NCBI GenBank assembly: GCA_016711215.1
Contig: JADJTL010000004.1
Coordinates: forward strand, 62,001 to 126,000
Source of the DNA: Pseudomonadota bacterium
GTDB lineage: Bacteria > Myxococcota_A > Polyangia > GCA-2747355
Length of the DNA: 64,000 nt
Reading direction: 5' to 3'
A model generated the notes under the pieces. The model saw only the letters and a program-made list of their open reading frames with translations, was not told the origin of the DNA and ran no database searches. Shown in pieces: positions 38,098 to 46,407 of this stretch. Each line of letters opens with the position of its first letter. The first letter of the stretch is position 1. Made by a program: the position numbers and the translations under genes.

Positions 38098-38171
38098 GCG
38101 CCTGTAGCTCAGCTGGATAGAGCATCGGCCTTCTAAGCCGGTGGTCGCAGGTTCGAGTCCTGCCAGGCGTA
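38098..38171 (+). tRNA. tRNA-Arg (TCT anticodon)
   Basis: 74 nt with acceptor GCGCCTG/CAGGCGT (one G-U at the end), anticodon loop CTTCTAA giving TCT, T-arm GCAGGTTCGAGTCCTGC and discriminator A. Confidence 0.96.
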
Positions 38172-38250
38172 TCGAGTGGGTAGGGCCGCGGGCCGCGGAT
38201 GGTCCGGAAAGCAACAGGACTCGGGCTGCAGTGGCCGCGCAGCCTCTAGT

Positions 38251-38324
38251 GGTGGGCGTAGCTCAATCGGTAGAGCACTGGGTTGTGGTCCCAGCGGTCG
38301 TGGGTTCGAATCCCATCGCCCACC
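38251..38324 (+). tRNA. tRNA-His (GTG anticodon)
   Basis: 74 nt including the extra G-1 at 38251 opposite C73, the identity element of histidine tRNA. Acceptor GTGGGCG/CGCCCAC, anticodon loop TTGTGGT giving GTG, T-arm TGGGTTCGAATCCCA. Confidence 0.97.
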
Positions 38325-38336
38325 CCGCAGTTTCGC

Positions 38337-38408
38337 CCTCCCCCGACGTTGCCCCTCCCGACGTTGCCCCTCCCGACGTTGCCCCTCCCGACGTTGCCCC
38401 TCCCGACG
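38337..38408. repeat. 15-bp tandem repeat downstream of tRNA-His
   Basis: A slightly altered first unit, three perfect units of CCCCTCCCGACGTTG (38352-38396) and a partial last unit. The array begins 12 bp after tRNA-His and lies before the terminator, so it would be transcribed as part of the tRNA 3' trailer. Confidence 0.92.
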
Positions 38409-38455
38409 CCCTCGCGACCTGCGGCGTGCCTAGGGTCGCCTGACCCCACACGGCC

Positions 38456-38475
38456 GGGGGATCGATCCCCTTTTT
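38456..38475 (+). terminator. Rho-independent terminator after tRNA-His
   Basis: GGGGA, TCGA loop, TCCCC stem (38457-38470) followed by five T. The stem is short but GC-rich, and the position after the tRNA cluster fits. Confidence 0.6.
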
Positions 38476-38625
38476 CGCCGGCAGCGAGCGCCAAGCCTGA
38501 GCTGGGTCGACCTCTAGTCCGCTGAGATCAATTCATTCTTCGCATTTTTCCGGGCCTCTGTCCTGGGGGCATACACCTTGCTTGGCTTTAGGCCTAGGCT
38601 CTAAAGGCGGGGCCAGGGACCTCTG

Positions 38626-40905
38626 ATGATTGCTCGACGTCAATGCCACCTCCTTGTCGCCTCGACGACCGCCGCGCTCCTCAGCGCGCTGATCGGCGTC
38701 GCTAGACCGGCGCTGGCCGCCGACGTCACGGCCGCGCTCTCCATCGATGGGTTTCGCTTCCTCGAGCGTGAGCTGGTGCAGCTGATCCCCACCTCCATAC
38801 CGATCACGCCCTCGACCCAAGTTGCCCGTGAATGCCGCACGGGTGATACCGAGCTCACGATCAAGAGCGGCACGATCCGCATCGGCAAGACCAGCTTCTC
38901 GCTCAGTCCTCGCGACGGGCTGCTCCGCATCGAGCTGATCACCCAGGTCGAGGGCGAGACGGAGTTCTCGGTCGCGCACCCGGTGCCCTGCCTTCCGGGC
39001 TCGATGAGCTGCGGCGCGGGCATCACGCTGGGCGCCCACGTGATCGCGGAGCTGGGCGTCGAGGTCGAGAACGGCCGTCCGAAGCTCGGCCGCGCGGTGG
39101 TGCGCGCCGACGTTCCCGGCAGCGATCTGCGGGTCGTGCCCAAGGGCTGCAGCTCGCTCGAGGGCTGGTTGATCAACATGGCGGGCAGCTACTTCCGTGA
39201 TCGCGGGCTCGAGCAGCTCTCGGAGCGCATCGAAAAGGCGGTGCTCGAAGAGCTGGTCCCCAAGATCCAGGCCACCCTGGCGGGGGCTACCGCCTACACC
39301 TCAAAGCACAAGACCTCGGTCGGCGAGTTCGCCTTGGCGGTCACGCCCTCCTCGCTGACGATCACGCCCGAGGGCCTGACCGCTGGCCTCGACGTCGCCG
39401 TCACAGCGCTGAGCCCCCCGCCCTGCACCCTCCCCGACGTGCCCGCACCGACCGGCGGCGAAGCAGCGCCACCGCGATTCGACTGGCGTGGCGAGGAGCT
39501 CGCCGTGGCCATCAGCGGAACGCTCCTCAACCGCACGCTCCACGAGATCTGGCGCGGCGGCGCGGGCTGCTTCGGGTCGGTGGGTGGAGCCTCGTCGCTC
39601 GCCGTGCTCGGTGGCGCCGCGGTCACCGCGCTGCGGCCCCCGACCGTAACGCTGCTGCCCGGCGACGGCGCTCGGCTGCACCTCGCGGTGCCGGAGGTGC
39701 AGCTCACCTTCGGTAGCGGAGCGACCGCGACGACCGCGATCGCCGCACTGCAGGGCGAGGCCCGCGTGGTGCTCGATCAGGATACGCGGACCGCGGTGCT
39801 CGACATCGAGTCGCTCGAGGTCAGCGACTTCGGCTTCACCGATGTGCTGGCGGCGACGAACTCGCCCCTCCCCGCCGATCGGCTGATGGGCATTCTCAAT
39901 GGCCTGCTGACGACGGTGCGCGCCCAATACGACGAGCGCCTCGCGTTTCCGCTCGAGGCGCTCAACCAGCCGGACAGCGCCTTCAGCGGGCTCTACCTCT
40001 ATGTCGATCACGCGCTCACCACGGATCAGCACATTCTGCTCTACCTGCGCGCCTTCGCCAAACCGGCGCGTGACCTCAGCGGGCCCCAGACGACGTGGGC
40101 CAGCGAGCCGCCGCCGACCGCGCGCCCGGAGTCGCTGCGCCTGGTCGCCTCGGGCCACGACGACTTGGTTCCGCCCGCGCTGCTGCGTTATCAGTGGCGC
40201 ATCGACGGCGGGGCCTGGTCGCCTACCGCACCGCAGTACGCGCGGGTCTTCAAGATGAGCGCCGAGGGCGCTCCCGCGCTTGGCGAGGGCAGTCACCTCT
40301 TCGAGGCGCGGGCGATCGATCTGCACGACAATCCCGACGCCAAGCCGGTCCGCGCCACAGTGCTGATCGACAGCGTGGCGCCGACCGTGACGATCGAGGG
40401 AGCGCCGGTGATCAGCGCGGGCCGGCTCAAGGCGCGCTTTTCGGTCCGCGACAACACGACGAAGGCGGCCAACATCGAGCTCTCGGCGCAGATCGATCGC
40501 GATGGTCAGACGGTGCTCGATAAGCCCTACACGGCGGGACTGACAGCGCTGGATGAGGCGATGCCCTCTGCAGGGCCCTACCAGCTGACCGTGATCGCCC
40601 GCGACGCGGCGGGGAACGTCTCGGCACCCCAGACCGTGAGCTTCGATGAGGCCGGCAGTGGCGCGGCGATCGGGATCGGCCCGGCCAGCGCCGTCGCGGG
40701 ATCGGCCGACGGCGCCGCCGTGATCCAGGGCGTCGGCTGCGCCTGCGGGGTTGGCGCGCCTGGGCGGCGCAGCGGCCTGCCCAGTTCGGAGGCTTGGTCG
40801 GAGGCTTGGTCGGGGGCTTGGTCGGGGGCTTGGTCGGGGCCCGTCGGGTTGGCGCTGGGGCTCCTGCTGCTCCGGCGCCGCAGGACGCGGCGAGGCCGCG
40901 GCTAG
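38626..40905 (+). CDS. Secreted MYXO-CTERM protein with BPI-like lipid-binding region
   Basis: 759 residues. A signal peptide ends RPALAA. Residues about 33-440 have the long amphipathic strand and helix pattern of BPI/LBP-like or SMP-type lipid-binding proteins (ITLGAHVIAELGVEVENGRPKL, ILNGLLTTVRAQYDERL). An Ig-like/Bacterial-surface region follows (LRYQWRIDGGAWSP, DSVAPTVTIEG). The C-terminus has GCACGVG, four EAWS/GAWS units from a 12-bp repeat, a hydrophobic helix and RRRRTRRGRG, the MYXO-CTERM sorting layout. The protein is presumably cleaved and retained at the cell surface. The BPI assignment is tentative. Confidence 0.8.
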   Translation: MIARRQCHLLVASTTAALLSALIGVARPALAADVTAALSIDGFRFLERELVQLIPTSIPITPSTQVARECRTGDTELTIKSGTIRIGKTSFSLSPRDGLLRIELITQVEGETEFSVAHPVPCLPGSMSCGAGITLGAHVIAELGVEVENGRPKLGRAVVRADVPGSDLRVVPKGCSSLEGWLINMAGSYFRDRGLEQLSERIEKAVLEELVPKIQATLAGATAYTSKHKTSVGEFALAVTPSSLTITPEGLTAGLDVAVTALSPPPCTLPDVPAPTGGEAAPPRFDWRGEELAVAISGTLLNRTLHEIWRGGAGCFGSVGGASSLAVLGGAAVTALRPPTVTLLPGDGARLHLAVPEVQLTFGSGATATTAIAALQGEARVVLDQDTRTAVLDIESLEVSDFGFTDVLAATNSPLPADRLMGILNGLLTTVRAQYDERLAFPLEALNQPDSAFSGLYLYVDHALTTDQHILLYLRAFAKPARDLSGPQTTWASEPPPTARPESLRLVASGHDDLVPPALLRYQWRIDGGAWSPTAPQYARVFKMSAEGAPALGEGSHLFEARAIDLHDNPDAKPVRATVLIDSVAPTVTIEGAPVISAGRLKARFSVRDNTTKAANIELSAQIDRDGQTVLDKPYTAGLTALDEAMPSAGPYQLTVIARDAAGNVSAPQTVSFDEAGSGAAIGIGPASAVAGSADGAAVIQGVGCACGVGAPGRRSGLPSSEAWSEAWSGAWSGAWSGPVGLALGLLLLRRRRTRRGRG
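40788..40835. repeat. 12-bp x 4 tandem repeat in the MYXO-CTERM gene
   Basis: Four adjacent 12-bp units (GGAGGCTTGGTC twice, GGGGGCTTGGTC twice) encode EAWS/GAWS between the Cys motif and the membrane helix of the sorting tail. Confidence 0.93.
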
Positions 40906-40937
40906 CGCGGAGGACGCCGCGCCGCGCTCTGCTTCGG

Positions 40938-41525
40938 TTACTTCCCTCGCCTGAGCTCGGTCAGCACCTGCTTGGCCACGAGCTTGAGCGTGTCGAAGAC
41001 GCCGAAGCCCGTCGTCGCGACCGCCTCGAAGTCAGGAACGCCCTTCGGATTGCAGAGCCCGCGCAGCTCGTCCAGCGGCGCAATGTTGGGCAGGTCGCGC
41101 TTGTTGTACTGGACGACGTAGGGGATCTTCTCGAGCTCGTAGCCCTGCTCGATCAGGTTCAGCTCGAGGTTCTCGAAGCTCTCGATATTGGCCTCGGTGC
41201 GCTCGATCTGCGAGTCGGCGACGAAGACGATGCCATCGACGCCCTTCAAGATCAGCCGGCGGCTCGCGTCATAGAAGACCTGGCCCGGCACCGTGTAGAG
41301 GTGAAAGCGCGTCTTGAAGCCGCGAATCTCGCCCAACGAAAGGGGTAAGAAGTCGAAGAAGAGCGTGCGCTCGGTTTCGGTGGCGAGCGAGATCATCTTG
41401 CCCTTCGCCGCCGGTGCGGTGCGGGCGTAGATGTACTGCAGGTTGGTCGTCTTCCCGCACAGACCGGGCCCGTAGTACACGATCTTGCAGTTGATCTCGC
41501 GTGCGGAGTAGTTGATGAACGACAT
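40938..41525 (-). CDS. mglA: MglA, Ras-like GTPase of cell polarity and motility
   Basis: 195 residues, MglA length. P-loop [16 protein letters not shown], the TVPGQ switch with the family's Gln, and YNKRDLP for guanine specificity are all present. In Myxococcus MglA-GTP sets the leading pole and drives both gliding and type IV pilus motility, with MglB as its GTPase-activating partner. It lies 56 bp downstream of mglB on the same strand. Confidence 0.96.
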   Translation of the reverse strand: MSFINYSAREINCKIVYYGPGLCGKTTNLQYIYARTAPAAKGKMISLATETERTLFFDFLPLSLGEIRGFKTRFHLYTVPGQVFYDASRRLILKGVDGIVFVADSQIERTEANIESFENLELNLIEQGYELEKIPYVVQYNKRDLPNIAPLDELRGLCNPKGVPDFEAVATTGFGVFDTLKLVAKQVLTELRRGK

Positions 41526-41581
41526 GCCATCCCACTGCGGCCAGGCCCTTGGCCGTTCGATGAAGCGCCAGTCCTGGAACG

Positions 41582-42061
41582 CTAGTCCTTGAACAGGTTG
41601 TCGATGTCCTCGTCTGTGATCTCCGAGAAGATCGACGGAGCCGAGGGCTCCGCGACTTTGGCCATCATCGCTTCGAAAATCTTGGCTATCTCGTCGCCTG
41701 CCTTGCGCACCCGCAAGCGCACGAGTCCGAGTGACGTACGCTCGTCGAACAAGATCACGAGGATCACGCGCTGGGCGACCAGCGTCATGTGCACGCTCGT
41801 CTCTTCGCCCTCGTGATACTGGCCGGTGAACTCTTTCTCCTTGAGCAACTTGGCGATGCCACCCGTGGCGGCCACGTTTCCAGCGGTCAAAGAGGACAAC
41901 GAAACAGTGTCGAGATTAGCCACGTCGCCCGCATCGGCGATGAGCTGGCCATTCTTGTCGATCAGCAGCACGGCCTTGGCGCTGGCATCGCGATGGAGTC
42001 GCGAGCAGACCGCCTGGATCTGCTGGAACTCCTCTTCGTACATGACCAAGTCAGGGTTCAT
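41582..42061 (-). CDS. mglB: MglB, roadblock/LC7 GTPase-activating partner of MglA
   Basis: 159 residues from ATG 42059-42061 with AAGGAGCG upstream. The Roadblock/LC7 fold is seen in [37 protein letters not shown] and [32 protein letters not shown]. The C-terminal acidic tail ends DIDNLFKD. MglB dimers stimulate MglA GTP hydrolysis. The order mglB-mglA is that of Myxococcus. Confidence 0.95.
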   Translation of the reverse strand: MNPDLVMYEEEFQQIQAVCSRLHRDASAKAVLLIDKNGQLIADAGDVANLDTVSLSSLTAGNVAATGGIAKLLKEKEFTGQYHEGEETSVHMTLVAQRVILVILFDERTSLGLVRLRVRKAGDEIAKIFEAMMAKVAEPSAPSIFSEITDEDIDNLFKD

Positions 42062-42112
42062 ACCGAGCGCTCCTTGCGCAAAACAGAGCCGAAAAGACAA
42101 GGGTCAAAACGT

Positions 42113-42140
42113 TGATAACAAACCAATTTGCTCAGTTCAA
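42113..42140 (-). promoter_or_regulatory. Possible promoter of mglBA
   Basis: On the minus strand TTGAAC (42135-42140) and TTATCA (42113-42118) are separated by 16 bp in an unusually A/T-rich stretch just upstream of mglB. The leader to the start codon would be about 45 nt. Both hexamers deviate from consensus. Confidence 0.45.
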
Positions 42141-42142
42141 GT

Positions 42143-44503
42143 TCATTCTGGCGCGGCGCCCTCCGGCCCCGACACGGCGGCCCCGACAGGCAGGACACTC
42201 AAGGCTGCCTCGATTCGCGCCCGGGCGAAGCGCTGCGACAGTCCGGCCCGCAGCAGCTCCAGGTCGTCGGCGTGCCACCTTAGCACCGCTTGCCACGCCT
42301 CGCGCGTTGCAGCCTCGCAGCGGCCCGGCAGCACGGCCAGCAGTAGCTGGCGGCGGGAGGCTGCGTCAAGTCTGGGGCCGAGCGTGATGAGGGCCGGGGC
42401 CTGCAGCTCGCACGGCCCCTCGCGCGCCAGTACGCCCAAGGCCAACAGAGCCGCGGGCTTGCCGCGCTGAGCCAGACCGATCACGGCAGCGCCCCGGAGC
42501 AAGGGGTCCGCTTCGCTTGCCAAGCGCTCGAGCGCGACCTGAAGTCGATCGCCCGGTCGCGCCCGGGCGGCCAGAGCGAGTGCTGCCGCCCGCCGCGGGG
42601 CGAGCTCGGCCCGCGTGTCCAAGGCCTGCCGCAGGGTTTCACCCTCGCGAGCTGCGGGTCGCGGCGCGGGTGCGTTGTCCGCCGGCACGGGTGCGTTGTC
42701 CGCCGGCACGGGTGCGTTGTCCGCCGGCACGGGTGCGCTCTCCGCCGGCACGGGTGCCTGCGCCAGGATCGGCGATGTCGTGGGCGCGGCGAGGGCGAGT
42801 TGTATCCGCCGCACGAGCTCGGCCTCGGCACCCGACGGCCCGCGCACGAGCAGGCCGCGCATGAGCAGGCGCCGGGCTACGGCGCGCAGGGCCTCGAGCG
42901 TCGCGGCCCCGCTCGCCTGCTGGCGCCAATAGCGCGCGGCCTGGTCGACGTGGCTCACCTCGGTCGGCTGCACGGGCAGGCCAGCGTGTACCCACCCGGC
43001 GCCCACGCCTCTACGCGCCACGGCCGTCAGCCGCTCGCTCGTCGCGGCCCCAGGTGCCGCCGGCCCGTGGAGCAACAGCTCCTGCTCGCTGACCTGCTCC
43101 TCGAGCGCGGCATCCTCGACGTCCATCGGCGCCGCCGCCGACGCCACCGCGGCGCGGCGCCAGGGGCGCAAGCCAAGCTGCGCCAGGGCTACGCGACGAC
43201 CGGCCTCGACCCGCGCCAAGCGCCCAAGCGCGCGGTCGACGGGCCCACGCGGCAGCAGCGCGATCAGCGCAGGTTCGGCCTGCGCAGACGGCTGCGGCGG
43301 AGCGGCGGCGAAGGCGGCGATCAGGGCCTCCGCCAACCGCGCGTCGAAGCGCTGCAGCGCGGCTGCGGCCGTCTCCGACGCTCGCCCCAGCAGCGCCGTT
43401 GGCGCCGCAGGCGCGGGCCGCGGCTGCAACGCGCTTGCCACCTCGCGCAGGAGGTCCTGGAGCGACCGATACGCCTCCGCCGACAACAAACGGCGCTGTA
43501 CTGCCGGCAGCAGCTCGCGCGCCACCAGCAGTCGCAGCGCCCAGGCCCGACCCAGTCGCCCGAGCGGCGTCGCGGCTGCCGCCAGGCGGTCGGGCGGCCC
43601 GATGGCCTCGCGCCGGACCCGCGAGAGCGTGGCGGCGACGGCGCGGCGCAGGGCGATCACCTCGGGGCTCTGATCGCAGCCCAGCGAGCGCGAGAGCATG
43701 GCGTTCGCGCCCTCTCGATCACCGCGCAGCAGTTGCGCCTGAACGAGCCGCAGCAGGCGGAGTCGCGCCCAGCTGGCGAGGGCCGGCGCGCGATCGAGGG
43801 CCGCGAGCGCGCGTGGGGCCAGCGCCCACTGGGCGCGCAAGGAGGAGCGCTGATCGGCAGCGTCGCCAGTGGGAGCGTCGCCAGTGGGAGCGTCGCCACG
43901 GCCATCGGAGCGCGGCCTGAGCTCCAGCATCACGCGAAAGAGCGAAGCTGGCTGCAGCGGCCCCACCTCCGGCACTGCCAGCGGACCGACCAGGGGAAGG
44001 CGATAGCTGAAGCCACCGGCGACGGCACGGCGGGTGTGGTAGGGCACACGGTAGCGGCGCCCGCCTTCATCGCTGACGAGGACGTCGACCGCAGCCTCGT
44101 CCAGCGCCGGCAGCGGCCGCGCCGCGACGAGCTCGATGAAGGGCGCCGACACGCGCGCCGCGCCCCAGCGCGCGTCCGGGGCCCTCACCTGCTGCGGAGC
44201 CGCCAGCAGGGCCTCCATCAATGCGAGTCGCTCGTGATGCAAGGTGAGGAGCAGGCGTTGACCGCGCCAGCTGAGCGAATGCAGCGCGTTCGCGCGCATC
44301 TCGCGCACCTGCTGCCCCAGCCACGCCAGCGACTGGCTCGCCGTCCACCGCTCGGCAGTCGCGGCGCACGCCTCGTCGCGACTCGCCCCCGACCCCACGG
44401 CTTCCGCGGCTGGCGCGCGCGCACCCGCACGCGCCATGGGAACGGGCGCCGCGGGCAAGAGGAAGAGGAGCAGCGCCAGGCGGCGCCAGCGACGATCGCG
44501 CAC
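42143..44503 (-). CDS. Large secreted Ala/Arg-rich protein of unknown function
   Basis: About 786 residues from a GTG at 44501-44503 (CAGGGTAG upstream). A signal peptide (LALLLFLLPAAPVPMARA) precedes a helical, Ala/Leu/Arg-rich body. The C-terminal 150 residues resemble HEAT-like repeats (DPLLRGAAVIGLAQRGKPAALLALGVLAREG). A linker near residue 610 has four APVPADN-type units from a 21-bp DNA repeat, and a second linker has GDAPT repeats. No catalytic motif seen. It follows the thioesterase gene at 7 bp. Confidence 0.7.
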   Translation of the reverse strand: MRDRRWRRLALLLFLLPAAPVPMARAGARAPAAEAVGSGASRDEACAATAERWTASQSLAWLGQQVREMRANALHSLSWRGQRLLLTLHHERLALMEALLAAPQQVRAPDARWGAARVSAPFIELVAARPLPALDEAAVDVLVSDEGGRRYRVPYHTRRAVAGGFSYRLPLVGPLAVPEVGPLQPASLFRVMLELRPRSDGRGDAPTGDAPTGDAADQRSSLRAQWALAPRALAALDRAPALASWARLRLLRLVQAQLLRGDREGANAMLSRSLGCDQSPEVIALRRAVAATLSRVRREAIGPPDRLAAAATPLGRLGRAWALRLLVARELLPAVQRRLLSAEAYRSLQDLLREVASALQPRPAPAAPTALLGRASETAAAALQRFDARLAEALIAAFAAAPPQPSAQAEPALIALLPRGPVDRALGRLARVEAGRRVALAQLGLRPWRRAAVASAAAPMDVEDAALEEQVSEQELLLHGPAAPGAATSERLTAVARRGVGAGWVHAGLPVQPTEVSHVDQAARYWRQQASGAATLEALRAVARRLLMRGLLVRGPSGAEAELVRRIQLALAAPTTSPILAQAPVPAESAPVPADNAPVPADNAPVPADNAPAPRPAAREGETLRQALDTRAELAPRRAAALALAARARPGDRLQVALERLASEADPLLRGAAVIGLAQRGKPAALLALGVLAREGPCELQAPALITLGPRLDAASRRQLLLAVLPGRCEAATREAWQAVLRWHADDLELLRAGLSQRFARARIEAALSVLPVGAAVSGPEGAAPE
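42668..42751. repeat. 21-bp x 4 tandem repeat
   Basis: Four adjacent 21-bp units (GGGTGCGTTGTCCGCCGGCAC; the last diverged) encode the repeated APVPADN linker of the large secreted protein on the minus strand. Confidence 0.95.
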
Positions 44504-44510
44504 GATGCAG

Positions 44511-45005
44511 CTACCCTGCAACGCTTCTGCGGGGGCGGCGCGCGGCGAGGCGGGCCAGCCGCCGCTCATCCGCAGCAGCGAAGCGACGCTGCTCTTCCTT
44601 CGTCTCGGGGACCACGATCGGCACCGCCCGCGGGCGGCCCTGCTCGTCGATCGCCACGAAGGTCAGATAGGCCCGCACGGCGTGGCGGCGCGCGCCACTG
44701 TCCGACTCGGACTCGACCCGCACACCGACCTCCATCGAGCTGCGCCAGGCCCGGTTGACCGAGGCGCGCAGCACGACGATATCCCCCAAATACACAGGCT
44801 GATCGAACTGGACGCTGTCGATCGAGGCCGTGACGGCCACACCGCCAGCGTGCCGACGCGAGGCCACCGCCGCGGCGATATCGATCCACTGCATGATCCG
44901 GCCGCCGAAGGCCGTGCCGAGCGCATTGGCGTCGCTGGGCAGCACGAGCTGCGTCATCTCGACGCGAGAGGCGCGCGGCGATCGGCGAGCTGACACTTGG
45001 GTCAT
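44511..45005 (-). CDS. Acyl-CoA thioesterase (hotdog fold)
   Basis: 164 residues with the hotdog signature NALGTAFGGRIMQWIDIAAAVASRRHAGGVAVTASIDSVQF and DIVVLRASVNRAWRSSMEVGVRVE. The catalytic Asp is in WIDIAAA. It hydrolyses acyl-CoA thioesters in the cytoplasm, YciA/ACOT-like. A Ser/Arg-rich tail follows. It lies 7 bp upstream of the large secreted protein and may share its transcript. Confidence 0.92.
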   Translation of the reverse strand: MTQVSARRSPRASRVEMTQLVLPSDANALGTAFGGRIMQWIDIAAAVASRRHAGGVAVTASIDSVQFDQPVYLGDIVVLRASVNRAWRSSMEVGVRVESESDSGARRHAVRAYLTFVAIDEQGRPRAVPIVVPETKEEQRRFAAADERRLARLAARRPRRSVAG

Positions 45006-45050
45006 CGTGCTCTACTTCCGGCGCGCGGCGCGGAGGGCACGGGATCCCAT

Positions 45051-45314
45051 CTAGCGGCAACGCGTGACGTGGCGGCGGCAGAACTGCTCATTGCGACAGG
45101 ATTCTCGGTAGCTGGCGCAGATACCGTTGCGCCAGATGCGACAGCGGCGCTGACAGACGCGGCGCTGCCCTTGGCCGGCGCAGGCGGTCGTGCAGCGCCG
45201 TGGCTGGCTGCGACGCTGTTGGTGGGTGACCCTGTAGCCGGGCGCCGGCACGATGCAGCCGGACATCCCGGACGAGCCGAGCAGCAACGCCACCGCGAGT
45301 AGCAGAGCACGCAT
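45051..45314 (-). CDS. Small Cys/Arg-rich lipoprotein
   Basis: 87 residues from ATG 45312-45314 with GGGAGG upstream. A signal peptide ends in lipobox GMSGC. The mature part has ten further Cys residues spaced CxxxC, CxxxCxxxxxxxxC and similar among Arg residues (RRCTTACAGQGQ, VCQRRCRIW, SCRNEQFCRRH). Disulfide cross-linking is likely. No homologue recognised. Confidence 0.75.
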   Translation of the reverse strand: MRALLLAVALLLGSSGMSGCIVPAPGYRVTHQQRRSQPRRCTTACAGQGQRRVCQRRCRIWRNGICASYRESCRNEQFCRRHVTRCR

Positions 45315-45440
45315 CTTCAACCTCCCTCTGACAAATCGCGCTATCCAGCGCGCGCGAACTGTAGCAGGAGGCTAGCGCGCGCGGCCAGCTTCTGCGCTTC
45401 GGATCGCGGGGCGGCGCCGGGCCTCAGCCCAGCTCAGCCC

Positions 45441-45465
45441 AGCTCAGCTCAGCTCAGCTCAGCTC
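45441..45465. repeat. 5-bp repeat over the end of recR
   Basis: Five head-to-tail AGCTC units, with more degenerate CAGCCCAGCTC to the left. They include the recR stop codon (45454-45456). A change by one unit would alter the last residues of RecR because 5 is not a multiple of three. Confidence 0.9.
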
Positions 45466-46065
45466 GCGCCGGTCCTCGATCGCGCGGTGCAGCGTCACCC
45501 CATCGGCAAGCTCAATCTCGCCGCCGATCGGCACACCAGCGGCGATCCGCGTCGTGCGGATGCCGAGCGGCCCGAGCAGCCGCGCCACATAGAGCGCGGT
45601 CGCATCGCCTTCGACGCTGGGCCGGGTCGCCAGGATCACCTCGCGCAACGCGGCAGTGGGCACCGTCCCCGAAACGCAGCGCGCCAGCAGCGCCTTGATC
45701 CGCAGCGCATCGGGACCCACACCGTCAAGCGGCGAGAGCAGCCCGTGAAGGACATGGTAGGTCCCCCGGAAGCTCGCGGTGCGCTCGATCGCCAGGAGGT
45801 CCTGGGGCGTCGCTACCACCATCACCAGCGCGGCGTCACGGCGGCCATCGCCGCAGACGCGGCAGCGCTCGGCCTCGGTCAGCATGCAGCAGACCTCGCA
45901 CTCGTGCAGGCGCGCCTTGAGCTCGGTGATCGCCTGCGCCAGCTGTTGGGCGTAGCTCGCGGGCGCTCGCAGGATATGGAAGGCCAGTCGAGCCGCGGTG
46001 CGCTCGCCGATACCGGGCAGCTTGGCCAGCTCCTGCACCAGGCGACTGAGCGGGTCGGCCTGCAC
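45454..46065 (-). CDS. recR: Recombination protein RecR
   Basis: 203 residues, standard RecR. The N-terminal HhH (LAKLPGIGERTAARLAFHIL), a Cys4 zinc finger (CEVCCMLTEAERCRVC) and the Toprim domain (ALVMVVATPQDLLAIERT, VSGTVPTAALREVILATRPSVEGDATALYVA) are present. RecR with RecO/RecF loads RecA at gaps. It completes the conserved dnaX-ybaB-recR order. Confidence 0.97.
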   Translation of the reverse strand: MQADPLSRLVQELAKLPGIGERTAARLAFHILRAPASYAQQLAQAITELKARLHECEVCCMLTEAERCRVCGDGRRDAALVMVVATPQDLLAIERTASFRGTYHVLHGLLSPLDGVGPDALRIKALLARCVSGTVPTAALREVILATRPSVEGDATALYVARLLGPLGIRTTRIAAGVPIGGEIELADGVTLHRAIEDRRELS

Positions 46066-46074
46066 CGCAGCCGC

Positions 46075-46407
46075 TCAGACCAGGCCGGGCAAACGAAGCG
46101 GGAGGCCACCCGCCACCCGCGACAGCGCCTGCTGCGCGAGCTCGGCGGCGCGCGCAAAGGCCTGGTTGGTCGCGGCCACGATCAGGTCTTGCAGCATCGC
46201 CGCCTCGTCGGGGACGAGCAGCTGTGGATCGATCGTCACGGAGAGCACCTGGTGGCGACCGTTCGCGCGCACGACGACCAGACCACCGCCCGCGGAGCCT
46301 TCGACCGTCTGACCAGCGAGCTCCTGCTGCACCCGCTGAACCTCCTGCTGCATCCGCTGGGCAGCCTCCACCAGCTCACCGAAGTTCGGCCGCTCTGCGT
46401 CGCTCAT
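46075..46407 (-). CDS. ybaB: YbaB/EbfC nucleoid-associated protein
   Basis: 110 residues with the long helix ELVEAAQRMQQEVQRVQQELAGQTVEGSAGGGLV and the central strands that form the DNA-gripping dimer. It binds DNA without strong sequence specificity. The start overlaps the dnaX stop by 4 bp and recR follows at 9 bp. Confidence 0.95.
   Translation of the reverse strand: MSDAERPNFGELVEAAQRMQQEVQRVQQELAGQTVEGSAGGGLVVVRANGRHQVLSVTIDPQLLVPDEAAMLQDLIVAATNQAFARAAELAQQALSRVAGGLPLRLPGLV

Noticed and set aside
38337..38411. CRISPR array
   Set aside because: Units are contiguous with no spacers, so it is a tandem repeat.
42800..44758. 652-codon plus-strand ORF
   Set aside because: Antisense to the large secreted protein and thioesterase; low-complexity Arg/Gln-rich product with no recognisable domain.
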